A DNA stretch of 64,000 nt from the NCBI RefSeq assembly GCF_004138325.1, contig NZ_SBLB01000008.1, forward strand, positions 248,001 to 312,000. The letters are read 5' to 3'. Origin of the DNA: Spirosoma sordidisoli. Lineage in GTDB: Bacteria; Bacteroidota; Bacteroidia; Cytophagales; Spirosomataceae. Positions 1 through 9,302 of the stretch are shown one piece after another. The notes under the pieces are model-generated. The model saw only the letters and a list, made by a program, of their open reading frames with translations. It did not search any database and was not told where the DNA came from. Made by a program: the position numbers and the translations under genes. Numbering within the stretch: the first letter of the stretch is position 1; every line of letters begins with the position of its first letter.

Positions 1-524
1 TCTTTCTGGTGGTAGTCGCGGCCAAAGTAGGTAATGATCTGGTGAAACGTACGGGGTTCCAGATAGCCGGCAATGGGCTGGATCAGGTTAAACTTTTCGT
101 CCAGAAAGACGGTGGTCGGGTAGCTCATCTGGTTTCGCATCAGGGCTGCGGCCAGTTCATGGGCTCCGCGTCCGCTGGCGGTACCAACGTATTTGAACGT
201 CTGCTTGCCGAGGGTGATGTCGGCGGTTTGCTCGGCGTTGAGTTTAACGGCGTAGAAGTTTTCGTTGACGTAATCAACGATAGCCGGCTTGGTGAATGTC
301 TCGCGGTCCATCACTTTGCACCAGCCGCACCAGTCGGTATAGACATCGATGACGAATTTTTTGGGTTTCTTCTGCGTGGCCAGGTACGCTTCTTCGACCG
401 TTAGCCATTTGATACGCTTCGGCGCAGGGGTTGGATCGGTGGCCGACAGCACGGGTGTCGGCAGGCGAAAGGCACTGATCGTAAGCCCGATCAGCACGAA
501 TGCAGTAAGCAGGAGACGGTTCAT
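1..524 (-). CDS. Thioredoxin-fold protein, C-terminus cut by window edge
   Basis: Reading leftwards from an ATG at 524, 174 codons are visible before the window ends. Residues 1 to about 22 form a hydrophobic signal peptide (MNRLLLTAFVLIGLTISAF), so the protein is probably exported to the periplasm or anchored there. A thioredoxin-like domain follows, with the redox pair C66-G-W-C69 in the context YTDWCGWCK and a probable cis-proline in QMSYPTTVF. In this family (thioredoxin_7 / DUF255-like) such proteins reduce or oxidise disulfides or assist cytochrome and envelope protein maturation; the specific partner cannot be told. The next gene, mnmD, is on the same strand with a 58-bp gap. The frame is open throughout and no frameshift is seen. 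Confidence 0.85.
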   Translation of the reverse strand, partial: MNRLLLTAFVLIGLTISAFRLPTPVLSATDPTPAPKRIKWLTVEEAYLATQKKPKKFVIDVYTDWCGWCKVMDRETFTKPAIVDYVNENFYAVKLNAEQTADITLGKQTFKYVGTASGRGAHELAAALMRNQMSYPTTVFLDEKFNLIQPIAGYLEPRTFHQIITYFGRDYHQK

Positions 525-582
525 AGCGAGGTTGTTTAAAAAGTAACGCCCGATCACGAATAAAATTAGGAGAACAACCATT

Positions 583-1251
583 TTATGGCTTCATAGCCCG
601 TAACACCTCCCGTTTCCGGGCCGGACCAGGCTGTTTGTCAACGACCAGGCCGGCTGCCCGCAGGTTACGCTGTACGTAGCTTTTGGAACAATAGGTGGTT
701 AATATTCCAGATGGCAGCAACAAATGCGCCAATTTTTCAAAAATAGGAAGTTCCCACAACTCCGGCTGCGTGCTGGGTGCAAATGCGTCATAATAGATCA
801 GGTGAAATTGCTCGCCGGTGCTGAAATCCTGCAGCCGCTGGTCAACTTTGGTCAGGGTCATGAACGGGCTAACCGAACAGACTTCATTCCAGGCTGACTG
901 GTGGAGCTTAGACAGGTAGTCGGTACCCAGCAGAGCATCGTAATTAAGCGGAGCCGCATCGGCTAGCTGCATCGGGTAAGCCTCCAGGGCTGTATACCGG
1001 ACCCGGCGCCGGGCCTTTTCGGCCTCGCGGGCAGTCAGCAAAGCGTTCAGTCCCGTACCGAAACCCATTTCCAGAATACTCAGCTCATCCTGCGGGAACC
1101 GGTCGAACGCAGCCTGCAGGCCCAACTCGATGAATACCCGCTCCGATTCCTGAAACGCCCCGAACCGGGAGTGATAGGTCGTATCGAACGGCTTGCTCAG
1201 GGCCGTGTGTGACCCGTCGGCCGTTACCATCAAACGCACGTCTGCTTTCAT
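583..1251 (-). CDS. mnmD: tRNA U34 methyltransferase MnmD (MnmC N-domain type)
   Basis: The 222-residue protein matches the stand-alone methyltransferase domain of MnmC, which uses S-adenosylmethionine to convert 5-aminomethyl-2-thiouridine at the tRNA wobble position to the methylaminomethyl form. The SAM-binding glycine motif EMGFGTGLN lies at residues 61-69 and the family signature YYDAFAPS at 153-160, followed by PELW. The C-terminal GPARKREVLRA motif is also typical. There is no FAD-dependent oxidase half, so this is the single-domain form common in Bacteroidota. The first ATG is at 1251. It diverges from the DUF4293 gene across a 124-bp gap. Confidence in family and reaction is high. 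Confidence 0.93.
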   Translation of the reverse strand: MKADVRLMVTADGSHTALSKPFDTTYHSRFGAFQESERVFIELGLQAAFDRFPQDELSILEMGFGTGLNALLTAREAEKARRRVRYTALEAYPMQLADAAPLNYDALLGTDYLSKLHQSAWNEVCSVSPFMTLTKVDQRLQDFSTGEQFHLIYYDAFAPSTQPELWELPIFEKLAHLLLPSGILTTYCSKSYVQRNLRAAGLVVDKQPGPARKREVLRAMKP

Positions 1252-1270
1252 ATTCTATTAGTTTTTCGGC

Positions 1271-1278
1271 TACTTTTG
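1271..1278 (+). promoter_or_regulatory. Candidate -7 element (TACTTTTG)
   Basis: TACTTTTG matches the Bacteroidota -7 consensus TAnnTTTG and lies about 97 bp upstream of the DUF4293 gene. No TTG is present at the usual 19-21 nt distance upstream, so the call rests on the -7 element alone. Confidence 0.35.
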
Positions 1279-1375
1279 CCCTCTATAAACGGGGTTACAG
1301 TCGGTTACCGGATCCGCCCACGGCCGGGACTGCCCTGTACACGTTAGTACTTGTTATATTTTTTCATTACCCCCA

Positions 1376-1885
1376 ATGATTCAACGCGTTCAGACCATCT
1401 TTTTGTTTCTTATCGTCATAGCCATGGGAATTGCTCTGGCCAACCCGCTTTGGGAGAAGGCTGGCCGGCAACTGCCCGAAATGGCGTATCTGACAGCCCT
1501 GCAATACAGCGAACAACAGGCCATTCCGCAACAGCCGGGCGTACCCGCCACTACGGCACCCACTACGCTGATCACCTCAGTCTGGTATCTGGGTCTGCTG
1601 ATGGGTCTGGTAGCGCTGTCGTCACTGTATGCTATTTTCCAGTACCGCAACCGGCTCACCCAGACCGCCCTTTGCGCGGTAAACGCCCTGATGCTGACGG
1701 CTATTATGGGGATTATCCTGTACCGGACGCTCTACGCGGGCAAGGCTTACGGCAACCCGGCAGACCAGGGCACATTCCTGCTGGGCTTTTACGCCATCGT
1801 GGCGGCTCTGGTGTTCAACGCCCTCGCCAACCGCTTTATTCGACGCGACGAGAAGCTGGTGCGCGGCTCTGACCGACTTCGCTAG
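1376..1885 (+). CDS. DUF4293 family membrane protein
   Basis: The protein has 169 residues and starts MIQRVQTIFLFL, the characteristic N-terminus of the Bacteroidota-specific DUF4293 family. Four hydrophobic segments are visible (about residues 7-24, 60-82, 93-112 and 120-142), with a polar extracytoplasmic loop of about 35 residues after the first. The function of the family is unknown and no catalytic motif is seen. The gene is followed 20 bp later by rnhB on the same strand, so the two are probably cotranscribed. A candidate -7 promoter element lies upstream at 1271-1278. The competing reading frame starting at 1351 lacks family features and is a shadow. Confidence 0.85.
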   Translation: MIQRVQTIFLFLIVIAMGIALANPLWEKAGRQLPEMAYLTALQYSEQQAIPQQPGVPATTAPTTLITSVWYLGLLMGLVALSSLYAIFQYRNRLTQTALCAVNALMLTAIMGIILYRTLYAGKAYGNPADQGTFLLGFYAIVAALVFNALANRFIRRDEKLVRGSDRLR

Positions 1886-1905
1886 TGAGTTAACCGACCT
1901 GTCTG

Positions 1906-2481
1906 TTGTTACGCTCTTATTACAACGCCGACGCCGTTGAAGCGGGTTTAGATGAGGTAGGCCGGGGCTGTCTGGCCGGGCCGGTGGTAGCCGCTGCGGT
2001 TATTTTGCCCCGACACTACACCCATCCGGTGCTGAACGACTCCAAACAGCTCAGCCGCGCCCAGCGCGAAACGTTGCGGCTGGATATCGAGCGGGATGCG
2101 CTGGCGTGGGCGGTTGCGGAAGTATCGCCGGCCGATATTGATCAGATCAATATTCTCAAAGCCAGCTTTCTGGCCATGCACCGGGCGGTCGATTCTCTGA
2201 CTGTCCGGCCCGATCACCTGATCGTTGACGGGAATCGGTTCGTGCCGTATCCCATGATTCCGCACACCTGTATCATCAAGGGCGACGCGCACTATCTATC
2301 CATTGCAGCCGCGTCAGTACTGGCCAAGGTATACCGCGATACCCTCATGGAGAAGCTGGGAGCAGCTTTCCCCGCCTATGGCTGGGCACAGAACGTGGGC
2401 TACCCAACCCCAATCCATCGGGCCGCTTTACGGGAGTTTGGCCCCACCCCCCACCATAGAATGTCGTTCCGGTTGCTATAG
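1906..2481 (+). CDS. rnhB: Ribonuclease HII
   Basis: This is a 191-residue RNase HII, which cleaves the RNA strand of RNA-DNA hybrids and initiates removal of single ribonucleotides misincorporated in DNA. The catalytic acidic residues are visible: D16-E17 in LDEVGRG, D108 in LIVDGN and D127 in IKGDA. The C-terminal motif VGYPTPIHRAALREFGPTPHHRMSF matches the family. No ATG precedes DEVGRG in frame, so a TTG at 1906 is taken as the start; it gives a normal length. The gene lies 20 bp after the DUF4293 gene. Function is close to certain, the exact start less so. Confidence 0.94.
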   Translation: MLRSYYNADAVEAGLDEVGRGCLAGPVVAAAVILPRHYTHPVLNDSKQLSRAQRETLRLDIERDALAWAVAEVSPADIDQINILKASFLAMHRAVDSLTVRPDHLIVDGNRFVPYPMIPHTCIIKGDAHYLSIAAASVLAKVYRDTLMEKLGAAFPAYGWAQNVGYPTPIHRAALREFGPTPHHRMSFRLL

Positions 2482-2672
2482 TTCAGGACAGCCTTGTCTC
2501 CTGCCCCGACACCGACTGGTGCGGATTAACTGGCTATGGATGTATACGCACGCTAGACATTTGAAAATGTAAAGCACCGTTTACTAAACACTAGCCTTTG
2601 TTACCTATCCTTGATAGGCTCATGATGGATTTGCGCATAAACTTGCGACAAAATATCCACCGCGTCCTGTTG

Positions 2673-5153
2673 ATGAATCTCCGGTCGTACTTCCTCTTTG
2701 TACTTGCTTTGATGGTGCGCTTCCCGGCTGTGGTAGCGCAACAACAGACACCTGTTCCCCTACAGCAACAGGTTAACCAGGCCCGGCAGGCATCGAAAGC
2801 GCAGGCTTACCCGCTCTTCAGCCCGACCAGTACCGTGTCTTATAACGCGGGGGTATTTCAGCCCGACCAAAAACCCGTAACCCTTCGTATAGACCCGAAC
2901 GTACTCGACCAGATTACACAAGAACGTCCGGACCTGCTGGAATTTACTATCCCAAACGGACCTACCGCGATTGAGCTCGAACTGGTCCCCATCGACCTCT
3001 TTTCACCGTCCGGCAAAATACTGATCGGCAACGGCAACCGTACCCTCGAAAGTCCCATAAATCCGGGCCTGTTTTACCAGGGCTTCATAAGAAACAAGCC
3101 AGCCTCCCTGGTATCCATCAGCATCGTGGATGGCGAACTCAACGGTTTCGTAGCCGACGAAACCGGCACCCGATCCATCAGCCGACTGGCCCGGAGCCCC
3201 GGCAATTACCTGTTCTACGCCGACAATACAATCAGCAAAAAGCAGCCCTTCACCTGCCTGACAGACAACACCAGCCCTACGAGTCCGGTACTGAATCAGT
3301 CGCCGATCGCGCCGGAAGCGATCAGTTGTAAAGTAGTTGGCATCTATCTGGAAGCCGACTACCAGACTTACCTCAGCAGCGGATCGAGCGTAACCGCCAC
3401 GACCAGCTTTATCATGAACCTGTTCAACCAGGTAGCTACTATCTACAATCGGGAAAACATTGCCATCCGGATTTCGGGTATCAAGGTCTGGACCTCATCT
3501 GATCCGTACGCGTCGGCTACCTCCACCGGCGATGCGCTGGATGCGTTCAGAAACTACCAGAACAGTAACCCGCCACCTGGCATCACCTCCCAGCTGTCGC
3601 ATCTGCTGTCGACCCGTGGCCTGGGGGGCGGACAGGCCTATCTGGACGTGTTATGCAATCCGTTTTTCAAGTACGGCGTCAGCGCCAACCTGTCGACGAC
3701 CTATCCGGAGTTCCCCAACTACTCGTGGGAAGTCATGGTCGTTGCGCACGAGCTGGGGCATAATTTCGGCTCCCCCCACACCCAGAGCTGCACCTGGCCC
3801 GGTGGCGCCATCGATAATTGTTACACTACCGAGGGCAGCTGTCCGCCGGGACCGGCTCCGACCAACGGTGGCACGATCATGAGCTACTGTCATAATACCG
3901 GCTATGGGATAAACCTGGCCAACGGCTTCGGCCAGCTACCGGGAAACCTGATGCGCAGCCGGGTTACGACCAGCAGCTGTGTTCCGTCGGCGGCCGATCC
4001 GCCCGTTAGTCTGGCGACCAGAAATATTAGCGCTACAGGCGCTACCGTTTACTGGGTGTCCAATTCGGGCAGTACCAGCTTCCTGGTGCAATATCGCCCC
4101 GTATCCAGCAGCACCTGGACAACCGTTGGGCCATTTACGGGTCCGCGCCGAACCCTGACCGATCTGCAACCGAACACAACCTACGTATGGCGGGTAACCG
4201 GCGAGTGCTCCGGCGCTTACTCTGCCGAGGCTACCTTCAGCTCCGGACAGGCAATCTACTGCGCACCGATGTACAGTAACGATGGTTGCCCGTTTAGCAT
4301 CGGTATTAAGCAGGTAGTAGTCAACAACACGGCACTTTCTGTCAACACGGGCTGTTCGCCCAGCTATTTTACGTTCTACCCGGGCACGCCCGGCAGAGTA
4401 TCCAAAACAACCGCCAACACCTTTATCGTTGACTTCATCAACTACTTCAATCCGCAGCACCTAACGATCTGGATCGACTTCAACGAGAATTACGACTTCG
4501 AGACCAGTGAGCTGGTATACGCTACCAGTCAGCAATTTATAGCTCCGGTTTCGGCATCTTTCGTCATTCCCGGTACAGCTACCGGTGGCGTTACCCGACG
4601 CATGCGCATCCGAAACCAATACTTCTCGCCCATTACTGATCCCTGCAACACCCTCTCCTACGGCGAAACCGAAGATTACCTGGTTTATATCGAGCCGGAC
4701 TGTGCCCCGCCCCCAACCATCAACCTGTCGGCCTCGACAGCCAGCTGTTTGCAGAGCACCACCCTGAGCGTGACAAACTGCACAGGTACGGTAAGCTGGC
4801 TTCCGAGCGGATCGGGCAATACGCTGGTCGTGAACCCAACCCAGACAACAAGCTATACGGCCACCTGCACCACCACGGGGGGGTGTCGCGTGAGCCGTAC
4901 AACCACGCTGGTCGTGTTGCCCGACATGGTTACGGTCCGGAGCGGCAACTGGTCTGACCCGTCGGTCTGGTCGTGCAACCAGGTTCCATCGGCCGTTACG
5001 CCAGTGACGATTCGGACCGGCCATCGGGTCACGATCCCGGTCGATTATACCGGGTCAGCCCGTTCGTTGCTGCTGCAGGGGAATCTCAATTTTCAGACCG
5101 GCGCCCGGCTTAATGTTATTCCGACAACGGTTAACCTCTCCCGGACCAACTGA
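2673..5153 (+). CDS. Secreted zinc metalloprotease with FnIII and GEVED domains
   Basis: The frame is open from a TTG at 2598, but the ATG at 2673 gives a good signal peptide (MNLRSYFLFVLALMVRFPAV), so an 826-residue product is chosen. Residues about 60-250 look like a reprolysin-type propeptide. The M12B-like catalytic core carries H359-E-L-G-H363-x5-H369 (HELGHNFGSPH), the zinc ligands and general base. A fibronectin type III domain follows (about 444-522), then a GEVED domain (about 597-675, TIWIDFNENYDFE to YGETEDYLVYI). The C-terminal part holds a cysteine-pair Ig-like stretch and a motif (SGNWSDPSVW) common in Bacteroidota surface proteins. No clear type IX sorting domain is visible at the end. 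It probably degrades extracellular protein; the substrate is unknown. Confidence 0.88.
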   Translation: MNLRSYFLFVLALMVRFPAVVAQQQTPVPLQQQVNQARQASKAQAYPLFSPTSTVSYNAGVFQPDQKPVTLRIDPNVLDQITQERPDLLEFTIPNGPTAIELELVPIDLFSPSGKILIGNGNRTLESPINPGLFYQGFIRNKPASLVSISIVDGELNGFVADETGTRSISRLARSPGNYLFYADNTISKKQPFTCLTDNTSPTSPVLNQSPIAPEAISCKVVGIYLEADYQTYLSSGSSVTATTSFIMNLFNQVATIYNRENIAIRISGIKVWTSSDPYASATSTGDALDAFRNYQNSNPPPGITSQLSHLLSTRGLGGGQAYLDVLCNPFFKYGVSANLSTTYPEFPNYSWEVMVVAHELGHNFGSPHTQSCTWPGGAIDNCYTTEGSCPPGPAPTNGGTIMSYCHNTGYGINLANGFGQLPGNLMRSRVTTSSCVPSAADPPVSLATRNISATGATVYWVSNSGSTSFLVQYRPVSSSTWTTVGPFTGPRRTLTDLQPNTTYVWRVTGECSGAYSAEATFSSGQAIYCAPMYSNDGCPFSIGIKQVVVNNTALSVNTGCSPSYFTFYPGTPGRVSKTTANTFIVDFINYFNPQHLTIWIDFNENYDFETSELVYATSQQFIAPVSASFVIPGTATGGVTRRMRIRNQYFSPITDPCNTLSYGETEDYLVYIEPDCAPPPTINLSASTASCLQSTTLSVTNCTGTVSWLPSGSGNTLVVNPTQTTSYTATCTTTGGCRVSRTTTLVVLPDMVTVRSGNWSDPSVWSCNQVPSAVTPVTIRTGHRVTIPVDYTGSARSLLLQGNLNFQTGARLNVIPTTVNLSRTN

Positions 5154-5176
5154 CCGGGTACACTGCGCATAAACCA

Positions 5177-5214
5177 CAACCGCCCGGTACGAAACGACTC
5201 GTACCGGGCGGTTG
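5177..5214. terminator. Bidirectional terminator hairpin
   Basis: A perfect 16-bp inverted repeat (CAACCGCCCGGTACGA and its complement) flanks a 6-nt loop between the convergent protease and fadJ genes. GC-rich stem, no long T-tract on either side. Confidence 0.75.
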
Positions 5215-5234
5215 CAGCTATGGGGCAGGCTTAC

Positions 5235-7382
5235 TCAGGCCAGTTGTGGCTGGCTCGCCCGCTCGCGCAGTTTTTCGGTCGGCCGAAACCGGTCGCCGTA
5301 CTGATCGGCAAGCCGGTCGAGGGTTTCGACGAAGGTATCGGCCCCGACAAAGTCGACGAAAGAAAGGGCTCCACCCGTATAAGCCGGGAATCCCCACGCC
5401 AGAATAGACCCCAGATCGCCGTCGAGTCTGGTACGTACAACGCCTTCTTCGTAGCAGCGTACGGCTTCAATGGCCTGCCGGTACAGCAGCCGTGTTTTGA
5501 CCTCGTCGAGGCTGGGCTGCTGATCGGCTACCGGGTACAGATCGGCCAGTCCCGGCCAGAGCTGTTTGGTGCCGCCTTCCGGATAGTCGTAGAACCCGGC
5601 TTTGGCTTTCTTACCGATACGCCCCAGCTCGTTGAATGTTTTGACCATCTGATAGGTAGGCTCATCGGCCCGCATGGCCCCGGCCCTGATCGACTCGGTC
5701 ATTACTTTCAGGCTCAGGTCGAGCGCTACTTCATCGTGAACCGCCAGCGGACCAACCGGCATACCGGCCATTTTTCCGGCATTTTCGATCAGCACCGGGC
5801 TAACCCCGTCTTTCAGCAGCTCCATGCCCTCCGAGGTATAGGTACCGAAGCAACGGGAGGTGTAAAATCCGCGCGAGTCGTTGACCACGATGGGTGTTTT
5901 ACGGATCTTACGGGTATAGTCCATCGCTGCCGCCAGCGCGTAGTCGGACGTTTGTTTACCCACGATGATCTCCACCAGCATCATTTTATCGACGGGCGAG
6001 AAGAAGTGAATACCGATGAAGTTCTCAGGTCGGGCCGAAGCCTCCGCCAGTCCGCTGATGGGTAATGTGGATGTGTTCGAGCCAAATACGCCGTTCGCTG
6101 CCAGCATCGGTTCGGCTTCGCGGGTTACCTGCGCTTTCAGATCGCGATTCTCGAAAACAGCCTCGATGATGAGGTCGCAGCCCTGCATATCGGCATAGTC
6201 GGCGGTGGGTTTGATCAGGTTCAGGATGCCATCTACCTTCAGCGGGTCAACCTTGCCGCGCTCTACCCCCTTCCGAAGCAGTCCGCGGGAGTAGTCTTTG
6301 CCGCGTTCGGCGGCTTCGACCGAGACGTCTTTCAGCACGACCTCGATACCCGCCTGTGCCGACACGTAAGCGATACCGGCGCCCATCATCCCCGCGCCCA
6401 GAATGCCTACTTTTTTCACCTCGGTCTTGGGCTGGTCTTTGGGTCGGCTGGCTCCTTTGTTCGCTTCGTTCATCCCCAGGAACATGGTCTGGATCAGACT
6501 CTTTGCTACTTTGGAGGTCGCCACTTTCACAAAATGGCGGGCTTCGATGACCAGCGCCCGGTCAATGTTTACCTGCAGGCCCTCGTACACGCACGACATG
6601 ATTTCGAGCGGAGCGGGGTAATTGCCTTTGGTTTTATCCATCAGCATGGCCGTGCCGGCGGCAAACGTCTGCGCGCCCACCGGACTCTGCACGTTACCGC
6701 CGGGTACCTTGAAATTGTCTTTACCCACAATCTGGCCGGTTTTACGGTCTATCTCGTCCCACGGTTTCAGCGGTTTCTCATTGGCCATAATCCAGGCGCG
6801 GGCTTTATCCAGCAGCTGCTCCGGCGTATCGGCTATGTCGTCGATCATGCCCAGCTTTTTGGCTTCCTCGACACCTACTTTCCTGCCTTCCAGAATCAGC
6901 GGCAGAGCGGCCTGAATACCGATCATCCGCGGCAGCCGCTGGGTTCCGCCCGCGCCCGGCAGCAAGCCGATGGTCACCTCGACCAGACCGATGAGTGTTT
7001 TCGGATTTTTCAGGGCTATCCGATGATGGCAGGCCAGACAGATTTCGTAACCGCCCCCCAGCGCCGTGCCGTTTATAGCCGCCACGGTGGGTTTCCCGCT
7101 TGTTTCGATAGACCGAAATACCCGGTTCAGCTCCGACGATACCTTCAGCATCTCGGCCGGGTCTTTATCGTTGTTACGCAGGATCATTTTCAGGTCGGCA
7201 CCGGCCACAAACTCAGGTTTGGCCGAGGTAATGATTACGCCTTTTACGGCCTCGTCGGTATACGCCTGCCGAAGAGCCGCTTCGAAGGCAGGAATCGACT
7301 CATCGTTAAGAACATTCATCGGGGCCGAGGTCATGGCCCATGAGATGATGGCTATATTATTGTCAACGGTGTACTGAATCAT
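5235..7382 (-). CDS. fadJ: Bifunctional enoyl-CoA hydratase / 3-hydroxyacyl-CoA dehydrogenase
   Basis: The 715-residue protein carries two steps of fatty-acid beta-oxidation. The N-terminal crotonase domain shows the oxyanion-hole motif GADLKM (61-66), GGGYEI (109-114) and the second catalytic glutamate E135 in GLVEVTIGLLPGAGGTQR. The NAD-binding dehydrogenase domain starts at about 323 with GAGMMGAG (329-336) and has the catalytic histidine in HFFSP, followed by the C-terminal 3HCDH domains. Length equals that of FadJ/FadB alpha subunits. The thiolase gene fadA is upstream on the same strand, but a toxin-antitoxin pair on the other strand lies between them. FadJ versus FadB cannot be decided from sequence alone. 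Confidence 0.93.
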   Translation of the reverse strand: MIQYTVDNNIAIISWAMTSAPMNVLNDESIPAFEAALRQAYTDEAVKGVIITSAKPEFVAGADLKMILRNNDKDPAEMLKVSSELNRVFRSIETSGKPTVAAINGTALGGGYEICLACHHRIALKNPKTLIGLVEVTIGLLPGAGGTQRLPRMIGIQAALPLILEGRKVGVEEAKKLGMIDDIADTPEQLLDKARAWIMANEKPLKPWDEIDRKTGQIVGKDNFKVPGGNVQSPVGAQTFAAGTAMLMDKTKGNYPAPLEIMSCVYEGLQVNIDRALVIEARHFVKVATSKVAKSLIQTMFLGMNEANKGASRPKDQPKTEVKKVGILGAGMMGAGIAYVSAQAGIEVVLKDVSVEAAERGKDYSRGLLRKGVERGKVDPLKVDGILNLIKPTADYADMQGCDLIIEAVFENRDLKAQVTREAEPMLAANGVFGSNTSTLPISGLAEASARPENFIGIHFFSPVDKMMLVEIIVGKQTSDYALAAAMDYTRKIRKTPIVVNDSRGFYTSRCFGTYTSEGMELLKDGVSPVLIENAGKMAGMPVGPLAVHDEVALDLSLKVMTESIRAGAMRADEPTYQMVKTFNELGRIGKKAKAGFYDYPEGGTKQLWPGLADLYPVADQQPSLDEVKTRLLYRQAIEAVRCYEEGVVRTRLDGDLGSILAWGFPAYTGGALSFVDFVGADTFVETLDRLADQYGDRFRPTEKLRERASQPQLA

Positions 7383-7424
7383 ACAAACGTTCTTTTTGTA
7401 ATTTTATAAGAAAAGACGCGAACT

Positions 7425-7640
7425 ATGCGAGCCATTCGACTCATTCAGAAGCCGCAGAACGGCCAGATTACCTTTACCGTGCCCGACGAAATGCGCGATG
7501 AAGCGATCATCATTGAGTTTCGGCCTATACATGACGATGATCGTGTATCGCTGGTAGAAACCGCGCAGCAACTATTTGACTGTTTACCTGATCCTAATCC
7601 GGATTTTGACTGGAACGCGCTAAATGTCTATGAGCAATAA
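7425..7640 (+). CDS. Probable antitoxin of a PIN-type toxin-antitoxin pair
   Basis: This 71-residue protein has no domain I can name. Its N-terminal half (RAIRLIQKPQNGQITFTVPDEM) looks like a short beta-strand segment, and the acidic C-terminal tail (DCLPDPNPDFDWNALNVYEQ) resembles toxin-binding tails of antitoxins. It overlaps the downstream PIN gene by 17 bp, the typical antitoxin-then-toxin arrangement with translational coupling. The call rests on size, position and coupling. It diverges from fadJ across only 42 bp, so the promoters of the two genes must lie very close together or overlap. Confidence 0.65.
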   Translation: MRAIRLIQKPQNGQITFTVPDEMRDEAIIIEFRPIHDDDRVSLVETAQQLFDCLPDPNPDFDWNALNVYEQ

Positions 7641-8079
7641 AATCTTTCTAGACAGCTCTGTTTTAGTCGAATGGGCTAAAAAAACGCAACCTGAACTCTT
7701 TATTGGTTTACAGAATAGCTCGTATGAGTTATGCATTAGTCAGATTACGTTAAGTGAATTCAGCTACTATTGGCTAGCGGTTGGTGGCCAAAAAGCGCCG
7801 GTTACCCTAAAGCGGGATGGCAAAATTCCGACCGTATTACAACAATATAATCCGGTCAACCTGCTGACCAAACTAACCTGGCTTGAGACGGATGAGCGAA
7901 TTGTGGCCATCCATATTCGTTTAATGATGCAATACAATCTACTGCCCAACGACGCGCTGATTCTGGCGACTTGCCAACTCAATAACATCAAGCAGATTGC
8001 GAGCTACGACGCCGACTTTGAAACCGCATGCCAGGCCGAAGGTATCCGGCTTATCCGCTCTGTGGCTGAACTGGCTTAG
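7624..8079 (+). CDS. PIN-domain ribonuclease toxin (VapC-like)
   Basis: The 151-residue protein has the PIN fold acidic residues expected of a metal-dependent ribonuclease: D10 in IFLDSSVLVEW, E45 in ITLSEF, D110 in LLPNDALILATC and D129/D131 near the end in SYDADF. VapC-family toxins cleave tRNA or rRNA and are neutralised by the protein encoded directly upstream. Two in-frame ATGs (7624 and 7630) are possible starts, and both overlap the antitoxin gene. The 3' end overlaps the thiolase stop codon on the opposite strand by 4 bp. The target RNA cannot be inferred. Confidence 0.85.
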   Translation: MSMSNKIFLDSSVLVEWAKKTQPELFIGLQNSSYELCISQITLSEFSYYWLAVGGQKAPVTLKRDGKIPTVLQQYNPVNLLTKLTWLETDERIVAIHIRLMMQYNLLPNDALILATCQLNNIKQIASYDADFETACQAEGIRLIRSVAELA

Positions 8080-9284
8080 TTGACGCGTTCAAAAATGGTG
8101 GCGATGCCCATGCCGCCCCCGATACAGAGCGTCGACAAACCAAACTGCTTGTCCGAACGCTCCAGCTCATCGATGAGCGTAGCCGAAATAATGGCCCCCG
8201 TAGCGCCCAGCGGATGCCCCAGCGCAATGGACCCACCGTTTACGTTCAGCTGGCTGTGGTCAACGCCAAACTCATCCATAAACAGCATCGGCACAGCCGC
8301 GAAGGCTTCGTTTACCTCGAACAGATCGATGTCTTTGATGCTCATGCCCGCCCGCTTCAGCACCTTGTGCGTAGCCGGAATTGGTCCCGTTAGCATGATG
8401 GTCGGCTCCGAACCGACAATGGCGAACGCTTTGATCCGGGCGCGGGGTTTCAGGCCCGATTGTTCGCCAAAGGCCTGGCTCCCGATCAGGACCGCAGCCG
8501 CCCCGTCAACAATCTGCGATGAATTACCCGCGTGGTGAACGTGGTTGATTTTATCGAACTGCGCGTATTTCAGCAGCGCGAGGGCATCCAGCCCCATCTG
8601 CCCCATCATCTCGAAGGCGGGTTTCAGCTTGCCGAGGCTCTCGACGGTCGTACCGGGCCGAACGCCCTCATCACGATCGAGCACGGTAAGCCCTATTTCG
8701 TCTTTCAGCGGCACCAGCGTTTTATGGAATCGATTGGCCGCCTGCGCATCGACCGCCCGCCGGTACGATTCGGCCGCAAAGGCGTCAACGTCGCTGCGGC
8801 TGTAGCCGTGCTTCGTTGCGATCAGATCGGCCGAAATACCCTGCGGTACAATTCTATGGCGGGCCACAATCTGCGGGTTCATGAAGATAGCGCCCCCATC
8901 GGACCCCATCGGCACCCGCGACATCGACTCGACACCACCCGCTACGATGGCATCGACCTGCCCCGACATCACGTAGGCACCGGCCATGTTGATGGCTTCG
9001 AGCCCCGACGAACAGAAGCGGTTGAGCTGAACACCCGCCACGGTTTCGGCATAACCGGCTTCGAGGGCCGCCGTTCGGGCAATGTCGGCGCCCTGCTCAC
9101 CGATGGGGGTTACGCAGCCCATGATGACATCGTCTACCAGAGCCGTATCGAGTTGGTTGCGGTCGCGGAGTTCGCGAAGTATGCTGGTCAGGAGTTGTAT
9201 AGGTTGCACATCGTGCAGCGACCCGTCGTTTTTGCCCCGGCCCCGGGGCGTTCTGACGGCGTCGTAAATGAATGCATCTGCCAT
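8076..9284 (-). CDS. fadA: Acetyl-CoA acyltransferase (thiolase)
   Basis: A 402-residue thiolase that cleaves 3-ketoacyl-CoA in the last step of beta-oxidation. The acyl-accepting cysteine is C91 in NRFCSSGLEA. The general-base residues are H357 in ALGHPLGATG and C387 in LCIGGGMG, all in family spacing. It works with the FadJ-type protein encoded downstream to form the usual beta-oxidation pair. The gene has a near-consensus promoter at 9331-9360 and a 14-bp palindrome at 9303-9316, suggesting repressor control. Its stop codon overlaps that of the PIN toxin gene on the other strand. Confidence 0.93.
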   Translation of the reverse strand: MADAFIYDAVRTPRGRGKNDGSLHDVQPIQLLTSILRELRDRNQLDTALVDDVIMGCVTPIGEQGADIARTAALEAGYAETVAGVQLNRFCSSGLEAINMAGAYVMSGQVDAIVAGGVESMSRVPMGSDGGAIFMNPQIVARHRIVPQGISADLIATKHGYSRSDVDAFAAESYRRAVDAQAANRFHKTLVPLKDEIGLTVLDRDEGVRPGTTVESLGKLKPAFEMMGQMGLDALALLKYAQFDKINHVHHAGNSSQIVDGAAAVLIGSQAFGEQSGLKPRARIKAFAIVGSEPTIMLTGPIPATHKVLKRAGMSIKDIDLFEVNEAFAAVPMLFMDEFGVDHSQLNVNGGSIALGHPLGATGAIISATLIDELERSDKQFGLSTLCIGGGMGIATIFERVN

Positions 9285-9302
9285 AGGTAGGTCAACAAAT
9301 TA

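Noticed and set aside
1351..1872. 173-codon frame overlapping the DUF4293 gene
   Set aside because: Same strand, different frame, lacks the hydrophobic pattern and family start; shadow.
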